Shown piece after piece: positions 32,778-42,670 of a stretch of DNA of 60,000 bases. The notes beneath the pieces are model-generated. The model did not search any database, was not told the DNA's origin, and worked only from the letters and a program-made list of their open reading frames with translations. Every line of letters begins with the position of its first letter. The first letter of the stretch is position 1. The position numbers were made by a program, and so were the translations under genes. This DNA is from Cryptomeria japonica (taxonomy: Eukaryota; Streptophyta; Pinopsida; Cupressales; Cupressaceae): contig NC_081405.1 in NCBI RefSeq assembly GCF_030272615.1, positions 314,734,235 to 314,794,234 of the forward strand, in the 5' to 3' direction.

Positions 32778-33590
32778 TCATGTAGTGAATTCTTCCATAT
32801 ATGCACAAAAATAGTTGTCCTTAGATGATTTCCCCTTAGATGAGGATGAGGATGTAGAATCACTTTGTTGTGGAGAGGGTGGTTGTGTTTTCTCTTGTTG
32901 TGGCTTTGGCTTAGAGTGCTTTTGCTTGTTCTTGGAGCCCTTTCCTTGATTCCCTTGATTATCCACCAAAGCCATGGACTTTGAAGACTTGAGAATCCCA
33001 AAATGCCCCAACTTATCCTTCTCAAGAATCAACATTTTTTTCAAAGTAGCAAAAGATGGTGTCTGATAGGTATTGCTTGTCAATCTTCGAGTACAGAAGC
33101 TAGAAACAAAGACTGCATATTCTAATGGAAGCTTGTGCACCAAATTGAAAACCAATTTATCATCATCCTTGTTTATACCATAATCTAAAAGTTGTGCTCT
33201 AAGCTCATTAGCTTTGATTACATAGTCCTCAATGGAATCAAAATTATTGGGATCAAGGCTAGAGAGTTCATTATCAAGCATGTAACCCTTAACCTTATCA
33301 ACTTTGTCATACAAAGAAGCAAATTTCTCCCAAGCCTCTTTGATTGTTGTACATTTTTCAATATAAAAGATAAGAACTTTTGAAACATATTTCCTTAAAG
33401 TATAGATAGCCATAGAGTTTGTAACAAGACAATCAAATTGAGCATTAGGATCAACCTTAGGATGTGCGGCTGTTGTTATTGTTCCATCAACATATTTTAT
33501 TAAACATGTTTCCATTAACTTGCTCAAAGCATCAATTTTCCAAGAAACATAGTTGTGGGTAGTTTAAAAAGGAAAATTAGGTGAACCCAT
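32778..33590 (-). CDS. Copia-A gag polyprotein (UBN2-type)
   Basis: A 249-codon open frame is preceded in frame by an ATG at 33590, with one stop between (near 33566). It has the Copia gag blocks A-W-E-K-F-A-S-L-Y-D-K, V-K-G-Y-M-L-D-N-E-L-S-S-L, Y-V-I-K-A-N-E-L-R-A-Q-L, and L-V-F-N-L-V-H-K-L-P-L-E-Y. A Lys/Gln/Ser-rich basic tail follows. The zinc knuckle that should come next is destroyed after C-A-Y-M-E-E. Gag forms the cytoplasmic particle around the RNA. It is the longest open frame in the window, perhaps because Copia-A is a fairly young insertion. It is probably still a non-functional remnant. Confidence 0.8.
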
Positions 33591-35053
33591 GATGAAACCA
33601 AAAATCACCAGATAAAAAGACAAGAGCACAAGAGAGACCCCTCCAAATTCACTAATCAAAGTACCCCACTCAAAATGATGATTTTATACTTTATACTTAG
33701 TCTTGTACAATGGTTCACTTGAAATAGAAAGCAATGTGGACTTTTAATTTTGTTTTACAATTGCCATAAAAGGCTAATAATTCACTCAAATAAAAATTCA
33801 GTTATCTCCAAGGAATTACAAGTACCAAAAAGGTCAAAATATGAGAAAATGATGAAAGTACAATATCCACTCAAAATTACTACAAGCTGGTGGAATATTA
33901 TGAAAGTAGATGAAAAATTATGTACTTTCAAAAAAAATACCACCTAAAAGGGAGTTTGTATGAGCTTTCAAACAGAGCCCCAAAAGTTGCAAAAATGAGG
34001 ATTGAATAGGTACAGTGGCAAAAATATGAATGTTCTGAAACATCTACCCACCAAAATGTGAAAATAACACAACCACATGAAATTACATAAAAAATTAGCC
34101 CAAATCAAAAAAATGTACACCCAAAAAGCAACAAAATTGAGGAAGTTATGGCCCTTCGAAGTTTACCTTCAAAATCAAAAACTGCATTGGAGAAGTGGTA
34201 AAAAAAATTTAAAAATGAGCTCACGCAGTGCTGATGTCAATATTTGATAGGCTTAAATTTGACGCTCGTCTTCTTGTCCAAAAAAATTACTTCCATCCCG
34301 AGGCATCTGTACTGTATGCATATGATGATGTGGAATGTTGATTTGGCAGTACGAAATAATACGTGGCACAGTACATATGGCTGAATTGTCACTACTGACT
34401 CGACACTAAAGTATCAAAATCAAAGGTCACCACATGGAGCTGAATGATAGTCAACAAATTCTGCAGGGTAGGTGGGAGTGTAGTCGGCGAGATCTTTGGT
34501 TGCCACCGCCGAGAGGTAGAGAAGTGCAAAGTCTAGAGTGGCTGGAAGAGTTTGAACGTCCAAGGGGAGCTTTAATGGAGCAATAGATAGACAGTCAAAG
34601 ATAGTATGGTGTGGAGACAGGAAGTGGGGCCATTAAGACCTTGCAAATTATTTTGTAGTATAGTAATGTGTTATGGGGGCAGGGGTGAATAATCCCCCCA
34701 CTGAAAAGTATGGAATTTTAATTTTTTGAAATAACTTTTAAATACAAATTAAAAACTGCGGACTATATAGAGGATAAATTTAAAAAGTACAACAAAAATA
34801 TATTTTTTAAATTATTTTTTGAAAAACATTTCTACTGTTAACCAAACTGGATAAAAAATTCCTCCAAAGCCCTAAATTTGATTTTTATCAAATATAGGAA
34901 AATTTATGCTCAAAATTCATGGAAATCATCTCCCAGACACAACGTTGAGGTCGAAATTGTCATAGCATTCCCCTAATTTGTGTAGCTCACTAAACCCAAA
35001 AATAGAATGCTCCAAAAGTTCTGGATGAAGACCACTCAATCAAGACCCAATGA
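33591..35053 (-). other. Copia-A untranslated leader
   Basis: About 1.45 kb between primer site and gag has no coding potential. It would hold packaging signals. The length is large for a Copia element. Confidence 0.55.
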
Positions 35054-35064
35054 CTCTGATACCA
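35054..35064 (-). other. Copia-A primer-binding site
   Basis: The minus strand reads TGGTATCAGAG directly after the LTR end CTCACA, a perfect match to the initiator-tRNA primer site of plant Copia elements. Confidence 0.9.
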
Positions 35065-35537
35065 TGTGAGAATTTGTTGAAAATAGGCAAGATTAAGAGC
35101 TCAATGAATAGAACAATAGAGAAACAAATTAGATTGCTAAGAATAATTTATTTTCTAATCAAGATTCAAATACTGATCAACTAGATCATTAGAAATAACA
35201 TACAATGTAGATAAGTCTTCTTATAAATGCAAGGCTAAGAGACAAGAGAGCACACAAAGATGACATGTGGCTCAATGAGATGCAAGGGTAGGTAAGGATA
35301 GGTAGCAGAAATAGTAAAATATTCCATATAAGGTGGAATTATCATCCCACAATAAGTGAATATGATAAAGTAACAACAATATCACACCATAAAAGGTGGA
35401 ATTTCTCCTACATACACACTCCCAAAGTATGCACATCCCTAAATGTATCATATGCAAACTATGATGTTATGCATTTACATAAGTCAAGTTATGTAAGGTG
35501 TAATTATATTCTATATGAGTAAATAATTACACCAACA
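35065..35537 (-). repeat. Copia-A 5' LTR
   Basis: Direct repeat of 29004-29484. On the minus strand it runs TGTTGGTGTAATTATTT to AATTCTCACA. ATTTATAAGAAG near 35220 could be the TATA element. Confidence 0.88.
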
Positions 35538-35542
35538 CTTTT
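35538..35542 (+). repeat. Copia-A target-site duplication, right
   Basis: CTTTT matches 28999-29003. Confidence 0.8.
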
Positions 35543-36309
35543 GATCCTCCATCTTCTCACGAGAGGAGCTATCATCATCATCTAGGGAGAAAACCTTAGT
35601 CAGTTAGGGAGGACAACTTTGGTTTCAATTTTACCTTTCTTATCTTTAGTACGAAGGAAAACCAACCTTCTTCCACCACAGCTACCCTCCTCCTTTTCCC
35701 ATGGTTCATTTTCTTCGTCTTCTGAGCTATGTAAATCTAAGTCAATTGTAGTGTTATTACTAGATTATTTTTCAATCTTTTTGGCCTTAGTAGGGCTCTT
35801 TCTAGGGGTTTGCACGTTTCTTTTATTAGGGTTAGTTTTTAGCAGGGCCACTTCTAGGGCTTTGGGTTCCAACTCAACAAAGAGAATTTTTCCTTTTGAA
35901 ATGGTAATAAGGTTTCTCTCTTTCAAAGGTAGGGGATTAGTTTCTATAAGCTCAATTTTGACTCAAGACCATTGGGACTCATTATTTTGCATGAAATTTC
36001 CAAGAGGAGAAAGCAAATGACTACAATGGGGGGAATGATCAAACACATACTTGTATAGAATATAGATGATCCATTGGTGGAGTAGCGAGGAAGCACCCTT
36101 TGAAATGTTAGCAAAAAATGAAGTGAAAAGAAAATAATGCAAGTTAATTCTATCACCATGCCTAATATGATTGAGAATAGGGAAATAGTAGCCATGCACA
36201 ATAGTGCATCTTCCTTCTAAAGTAAAGTATTTAATAAAAAAATAACTGACTATAGCATAGGGTTTGGGGAGGAAAAAATGATCATACCCATTCTTCACCA
36301 CCACTAGCT
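35543..36309 (-). pseudogene. ORF3 family copy 3, middle part
   Basis: The minus strand reads K-L-V-V-V-K-N-G-Y-D-H-F-F-L-P-K, aligning with K-L-V-K-G-S-H-T-Y-Y-L-P-K of copy 1. It continues Y-F-T-L-E-G-R-C, Y-F-P-I-L-N-H-I-R and Y-F-L-F-T-S-F-F-A-N-I. After a stop at about 35960 the same frame gives a Lys/Pro-rich basic stretch (R-K-S-P-T-K-A-K-K) and an acidic stretch (S-S-E-D-E-E-N-E). This matches the copy 1 order of globular domain, then basic and acidic segment. The 5' edge is cut by Copia-B and the 3' edge by Copia-A. Joining across both keeps the frame. Confidence 0.75.
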
Positions 36310-39198
36310 TTTTGGACACAATATGCCACTGAGAGGAGGGGGGGGGTGAATCAGTGGTTTCTAAACTTTTCCCTTTTCAATCCTATGTGTGTGTACCGGT
36401 TAGCAGATCTAACATAAAGCAAACATTCCAGTTAGATAGGAGAATGACACAAATGCAACCACACATAACACCAGTATATACGAGGAAACCCCAAGATGGG
36501 AAAAATCTCGGTGAGCAATGGTGTTGGAGTCTTCTTCTCCAATCTAGCCTCACAATGAAACTCTAATTACAATGTTTAGGGCACTGACCCAAGTAGCACC
36601 AACCCCTGATTTAGGGAACCAACCCAAGGAGCACCAACCCCTGCAGTTTATGGGCACCAACCCAAAGGAGCTACAACCCCTACATCGAGCACCAACTCAG
36701 TGATCACAATGCATTATATTCAAATAAAAAAGTAGTAATCTAGTTACAAGTGAAACTTGTAAACTCTCAATACAATCCTCCCTGCTAGTAAAGTACATCC
36801 TCTATCTTATAGGTTCTCTACTCACTTGAACTGAATTTTGTTGGATCTCCTCTATCACTCTTTTCTCTCTTCCTCTCACTGTCGCTACTTACCAGTTTCT
36901 TCTTTGTCAGTTCCTTCTTCAGTCTGCATGCTAGCTCTTCTCTGCCTACTCACCCCTATGTTGTTCACAGTTATTTGTCACTACCATTTCTCTATCATTC
37001 CTTTTTCCTTGATATAATTCCTCTAGTTCTTCATTCAACTTGCATTCATAGTTAAATTCCCTCTCACTAGTAGCCTTAACCTTATTTATTAAACTCTCTT
37101 ACCGGTTCTCCTTCTAACACTCAGTCACTTAAGATCTTCACCTGAATGACTTAGACTAATTTCTTCACTCATAGAGGTATACATGCACTCTATCCAACAT
37201 CAACCTCTCATGCAGCATCATTTCACCATCACATCTCATTGATTTTGGCTTGCATATATATAAACAAGTTTTCCCAGCAAAAACCAATTCAAACTCTAGG
37301 TGGTTAGGATTCCATCCATCGATCAAATCATCATCTAATCTGATTTGATCTACCTTTGATTGATCACCTGCATTGGACAGATGAATATATACACACTCCG
37401 ACTAATTTCTTCACTCATAGAGGTATACATGCACTCTATCCAACATCAACCTCTCATGCAGCATCATTTCACCATCACATCTCATTGATTTTGGCTTGCA
37501 TATATATAAACAAGTTTTCCCAGCAAAAACCAATTCAAACTCTAGGTGGTTAGGATTCCATCCATCGATCAAATCATCATCTAATCTGATTTGATCTACC
37601 TTTGATTGATCACCTGCATTGGACAGATGAATATATACACACTCCGTCTTTACAATGTATGTTTGCTAAAAATAGAAAACCTAACCTTGTTATTAAGCCT
37701 CAAAATTAGTTGACACATTTATGATCCAACTATTTCCTTCTTGAGGTCCTCTTGCATTCTAATTTCCTTGCTTCGATCCAGGTGCTAATAGCTCCCTGAT
37801 CTTTCTCTGTCATTCACTCTTCCTCAAGCCACACTCTTCTAATCCAATCCACAAATCATGGTATCCATATTAAATGCACACTTGTAAAAATACCTATCCG
37901 TACATCACACTTGACCAGCCTCTATGAGCTTGCCACTTCACCTCCACATGCCATCCATTTCGGTATCCACCTCTTCTTGAACAACTGTGTCAGTATAAAT
38001 TGGATAACTGACTAACTCCATTACCAGGTTCATCTACTAACTTACTAACCCTATCAGTTAAACCCTCAAACCGGTCCGTTATCAACCTGACACTCTACTT
38101 CTCTATTGGTGGAACACTCAACCGGTCAGCACTCTTTCTAACCTACCTTATGCACATCTTCATCAGATGGGAGTCTTTTGCATCTGCACCTTGTCCATAT
38201 TATCGGTTGACTTACATACTAGTAAAAACTATTGATCGCACTATGTCATCATCCTTCAACTAAGTCTATCTTCTCAGCCTTTCCTTCTTCCTGATCAACA
38301 TGGACCATATCTCAATCAATTTGTCAGAATGAAAAACTCATCACACTTCATCTATTTCAACAACTCAACGTGCCTTCTCTGTCGGTCCAGTGCATGTCCC
38401 CATTCTCATGCACTTGAGGGATTCCTTTGATTTACTAGTCGATCCAGTGTGATCCTTCAAACACTTGCCTCTACCTTTTCTTCCTTATCTCATAGAACTA
38501 TAATGCACACTATGCATAATAGGAGATAAGCTCTACTTACCCATCGTAGTGGTTCCTTGTCATCTGTATCCTACAATGCACTAATGTGGCTTCTCTATTT
38601 GTGCAACATATCTTCAAATAGGCACATGTGATCAGGTGTGGGCACAATCCTTGTCAGTCATCTCTTCACATGGTCATTGCATTTTCATCCAGTGGGAGTC
38701 CTTTTCTGCAACCATAGAGCATACTCGTGACCTGTACATCCCTCTTCTCCGATGTTGATGTGATTCAACTAGCATTCTTCCTCTTGATCACAAACATAAA
38801 CTCACACACCTTGCTCATTCTGCCTATACAATGGGCATAAGCTTGCCAGTTGGAAAATACTCACTATCAACACAACTCTTACCAATTGACATCCTTTCCT
38901 TACTAGTGATAGACTATACTGGTAACCTATTTATTTCATCCACACAAGTCAAACACTAACTTTTGTACCGGTAACCTGTCCATTTCATCCACACAAGTCA
39001 AACACTAACTTGTGTACCGGTGACTCCAACGATCATTCCTCTGAATGACATTCTCCCTTACCTGACTAGTGTTTTGCAACACAAGGTGATATCAAATATA
39101 TCTCATCTTGTACTCCTCCATGACAATCTGGCATATACATCTCTTATATCAGTAGCGATCTTATACTGGTTGACATCAATGAGAACACAATGGTGACA
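36310..39198 (-). repeat. Copia-B 3' LTR
   Basis: It aligns along its length with 42671-45308. It is longer mainly because of a 246-base tandem duplication at 37154-37645. A run of eight G residues lies at about 36339. Confidence 0.85.
37154..37645. repeat. 246-bp tandem duplication inside the Copia-B 3' LTR
   Basis: Units 37154-37399 and 37400-37645 look identical base for base, whereas the other LTR carries a single, diverged unit from about 43488. The unit contains TTTATATATATGC on the minus strand, a good TATA box candidate, so the duplication may double the LTR core promoter. Identity implies that it is much younger than the insertion itself. Confidence 0.85.
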
Positions 39199-39210
39199 AT
39201 TTCCCCCTTT
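39199..39210 (-). other. Copia-B polypurine tract
   Basis: AAAGGGGGAAAT on the minus strand abuts the 3' LTR. Confidence 0.75.
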
Positions 39211-40840
39211 AGCATTGATATCAACTCATGTAGTATTCGGCATACTACATAATCTCTCTCACCCTTTGTGTGATCTAACTCTCCCCCTTTGTATAATCCA
39301 TCAAACACATGTAGTATGTGGTATACTACAGAATCTCTCTCCCTCTTTGACAACAATGGCAAAGGGCACTATTAGGATATCATTCCTCCTTGTTTCTGTC
39401 GGGTACTGACAAAAATTTTCTCTCCTCTTTTTCTTTACAAGATGATTTCCTCCTTTGATACCAATTGGTACAATTTCTAAAGTTACAACTCATGAGATGG
39501 AGGACTCAAACATCAACGGACACTAATTGTGCTTTGCTACAAATTATTAAAGCACCCAATTGAAGAATTATGTGTCAGTGAAACCTACTTACCTATCAAT
39601 TAGACTAAATCACCTTCCTTTGACATGAAATAGCCACTGTGACCCCATAATGCTTGATATCAAGTGTTGAAGCTGATACTGATACCAATTGTATCTTCTC
39701 CTGTGTAGGTAACTCTCACCTTTTTTGAGACAACTCTTCCAATGATCCAGTTGTGGTTTCAATTTGATAAACATCGAGATATTTCACAACTTCGGCCACT
39801 CTCAAAGACACCATTTCACCGGTACAACCATAGACACTTGCACACCCTCTGTGTCCAGCAAGTCTGATACAAATAAAAAAAACATGACTACCAACTCCCC
39901 CTGAGTCATGCATCTCAGGTCCATATTGTTGATCAGGTCCAAAGCTAGGGCTCTAATCAACTCCATATACCTGTTGAGTTGTGCATATGTGATCATTTGA
40001 TAATCTTTCAGTTCCATCATATCCACCACAACCTATGACATGATCCTAGATGTATATAATTCCATACAATGTCATCTTCATACCATGAATCAAACCGGTT
40101 ACCCGTCAAAGGGTGTATGCATACATAACCAACAACTTAGCCATCATATGTCGTTTAGGGCTTTTCCAATACCGCCTGAGACATGACCTCCTCATTCCAT
40201 GCTACCAGGGCTGATGCAATGATATCCAACCTCATTGTCTTACATAAGCTACAAGTACTTGTTAGCATTCATATTAGTAGAATACTGCACATATTAATTT
40301 CCTTTACCAGTCCATCATCACTATCAAAGCACCTTCTTGTGACTCCTAATATTTTGTGTCACTTTCCATCTAATTCCAATGGTTAATCTCCATCTATTGA
40401 CACATGCAGCAATGATCCAACTTGGATTTGTAGATATGTATCCAAGGCCACCACTACACATGCTTATCATCTCATTTTCTTCCTTTATAATGACATCAAA
40501 TTGTTCTTCCATGTGTTCTTCTTCAGTGGAGGGGTGAAATAGTAAATTCAATATACTACTCCCCTTAAGGTCTTTCATCTCCTTTAAGACTTAGGAGATA
40601 TCACTTGTGCTTTGAATGAACAGTGTTGGTCCATGGTCTTCTTCTTCCACACGTGCTTGATTTCATTCTTCTTCCCATTTTTAGTCATGGGAGCAGGTCT
40701 TTCCATCTTCTGCTGATGGGTCCTTTTATTTCTAGACTCTACATCACAACCGAAAGTAGTTCTATAGTAGCACACAACATCCATCCCAACCTCATCATTG
40801 GGGAATGTCTTAACATAATCGTTTGAACATCTTCCTCTAG
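39211..40840 (-). other. Copia-B internal region without recognisable pol
   Basis: Several minus-strand open frames of 65-93 codons (39716-39913, 39802-40029, 40324-40578, 40584-40865) show no integrase, RT or RNase H motif. They may be a remnant of unrelated or heavily decayed sequence. Confidence 0.5.
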
Positions 40841-41522
40841 TCATGTTGTTGTGAATGGAAACCAAGACCGGTGGACCTCTTGATCCTGCAGGGAAATTTC
40901 TTCCTTGGTTCCATGTAGGTTTCTAACTTCCATATGCTCCATATCTATTTCTGACTTGAGCATAGCTGGTATATCAGCTTCCATATGACTACAGGTCCAT
41001 CTTCCGTCTTTCATAACTTCTATAGCCAATTCCATTGCAGTTATAACAAACATTATTTCTATAGCCGAGAGAGGGGACATGCATGTATCTACTCCTGGAT
41101 AAATTTTGCTCATATGCATGAAATCTATGAGATCCTATTTTATTCCTTCTAGATCTCTTTCTACATTCTTCTTCCCTATGGCCATGACCATTACATGCAA
41201 AGTAATAGCTGGGGAAGGATGGAATATGACTTACAAATTTATTTTGTCGTGCATGAGGAGATCTTACCGATTTAGTATCTTGATTTCTCCTTCTTTGAGG
41301 ATGGATCCTAGGTTGTCCATTCTTTGTATTTCCTCTGTCTAATATTTTCTTCTCCCACACTTGTCTTGACATGTGGATGGTAGCATTTCTTTGTCCTATA
41401 CTAGTAGGATGTCCTTTTTTCTGCCTTCTCATGTTCTTGCTTTCGGTTAAGTTGTCTTCTCCCATTTTACCTTTTCCTTTGGGATCTGCATTGTTCCTCC
41501 TTCTTGTAGCATCGGTCTTCAC
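40841..41522 (-). pseudogene. Copia-B gag, zinc-knuckle part
   Basis: The minus-strand frame 41522-40989 is basic. It contains F-A-C-N-G-H-G-H-R-E-E-E-C-R-K and, about 45 residues later, C-Y-N-C-N-G-I-G-Y-R-S-Y-E-R. These are two CCHC knuckles: the first has lost its first cysteine, and the second has lost its histidine and last cysteine. The upstream part is rich in Arg/Lys, as in RNA-binding gag tails. A frame change near 41000 continues into 41119-40841. Confidence 0.65.
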
Positions 41523-42234
41523 TCTTGTCTACAAGTCTTCACCAGTTGTATCTATATCATCCTTCTTCCTGGGAGCATTTCTGGTTGTGAAGGTTTGTCC
41601 CTTGTTCTCTCCATTTCAAGAGGCAAATAGAATGTCATTGTGGGGGACATTCTCACTGGTGGAGCATTCATCAGCACCACTTCCTAATCCTCTATATCCT
41701 TGGAATGTTTTTTCTTCTTCAACATCTTGTCCAAGGCATCACTGTTGCCATCAAACTGAATTCTTACCTTCAGCTAATCTTGACATTTCTCATGGTCATT
41801 TTGGAGAGCCTCCATTTCTCCAAGTAGCTGTTGATATTCTTCATTTTTTGCTTCTAACATAGATGATAGATCTTCACACTGACACTCCTTGGTGTCTTCA
41901 TTGTGAGACTTCAACTCTGAGATGCTTTTCTAAGACTCTTCAAGGCCCTTTGTCAACTGATTCTTCTCCACAATAGAAATATTCTTGAATGGACTGTATT
42001 CCTTTCTTACTCTACTGAGTTCTTCAAATGCATTTACAAGCTCTCCTTCACAATCAACTTCTTCTTCATCTTCTTCTTCACCTTCACTATCACTTGAAAA
42101 CACATATCATTGGTAGGATTAATTTGCACGATCATTCTCAAATGTGTGCCTTTCATCTTCTGATTCTTGAGCCATGAAGAGGTGTGTTCCCTCTTCATCA
42201 TTGTTGTAGCTGCTAGAAAATATACCTTCATCAT
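41523..42234 (-). pseudogene. Copia-B gag, coiled-coil middle part
   Basis: In minus-strand readings with frame changes I see an acidic stretch (E-G-E-E-E-D-E-E-E), then N-A-F-E-E-L-S-R-V. A coil follows with M-L-E-A-K-N-E-E-Y-Q-Q-L-L-G-E-M-E-A-L, and then L-D-K-M-L-K-K-K-K-H-S-K-D. The last block resembles the 'L..MI..QKHSKDT.GLG' segment preceding Copia knuckles. Stops are present. Confidence 0.6.
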
Positions 42235-42624
42235 CTACAGAATATGAGATGTGTTTCTCATCATATCATCACAAGCCAATTCTACAGTAGTAGGCTCATT
42301 TCCATAGAGCTTCTTGAATCTATCGCATAAGCTTTTTGAAAATCTGCATTTATCCACCTGATAGGAGACATCATCTATTAGACCATAGAGTATAGCCTTT
42401 ATAGCTACTTCATGACATTGGTTTCTTCTTTCTACATCTGAATCGGTGGGAGGACTAACTTTACTAGGGAAACCATTTATAATGGACATCCACACATCAA
42501 ACCCTACGTAGGACAAGTAAACTTCCATTTTATGACTCCATATGAAATAATTCAACCCATCAAATACGGGAGCGGGGATTGACACTAAACAGACCATTGT
42601 GTCCTTAAGCCAGAATCTACCCAA
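42235..42624 (-). pseudogene. Copia-B gag, N-terminal DUF4219/UBN2 part
   Basis: The open frame of 129 codons carries P-V-F-D-G-L-N-Y-F-I-W-S-H-K-M-E-V-Y-L, the classic Copia gag opening 'P.FDG.NY..W...M..YL'. I-L-Y-G-L-I-D-D-V-S-Y-Q-V and D-R-F-K-K-L-Y-G-N-E follow. It begins about 30 bases inside the primer site, so the leader is very short. It runs into the next gag segment through a stop at 42237. Confidence 0.8.
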
Positions 42625-42655
42625 GCTAGAGAAAGCTCATCTAACTGGGAACCTA

Positions 42656-42668
42656 GGCTCTGATACCA
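42656..42668 (-). other. Copia-B primer-binding site
   Basis: The minus strand reads TGGTATCAGAGCC two bases inside the 5' LTR end, a perfect initiator-tRNA complement. Confidence 0.9.
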
Positions 42669-42670
42669 AA

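Larger units (their letters stand above)
29004..35537 (-). mobile_element. Copia-A: LTR retrotransposon without visible pol core
   Basis: Two direct repeats of 473-481 bases (29004-29484, 35065-35537) have TGTTGG...CTCACA ends on the minus strand. Inside the 5' LTR lies the perfect primer site TGGTATCAGAG (35054-35064). Next to the 3' LTR is the polypurine tract AAAGGAGGGG (29485-29494). A 5-bp duplication CTTTT flanks the element. The coding remnant is gag and a protease region only; integrase, RT and RNase H are not visible. A solo LTR sits inside. The element interrupts ORF3 copy 3. Confidence 0.9.

Noticed and set aside
35619-36020. 133-codon plus-strand open frame with hydrophobic stretches
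   Set aside because: It is antisense to ORF3 copy 3. The hydrophobic look arises from reversing its Lys/Glu-rich sequence.
39716-40865. Copia-B minus-strand frames as possible integrase or RT
   Set aside because: None shows an integrase D-D-E pattern, an HHCC finger, Y-V-D-D or the RNase H ending. I could not call them pol.
41371-41862. 163-codon plus-strand open frame resembling a membrane protein
   Set aside because: It is antisense to the Copia-B gag coil and basic region.
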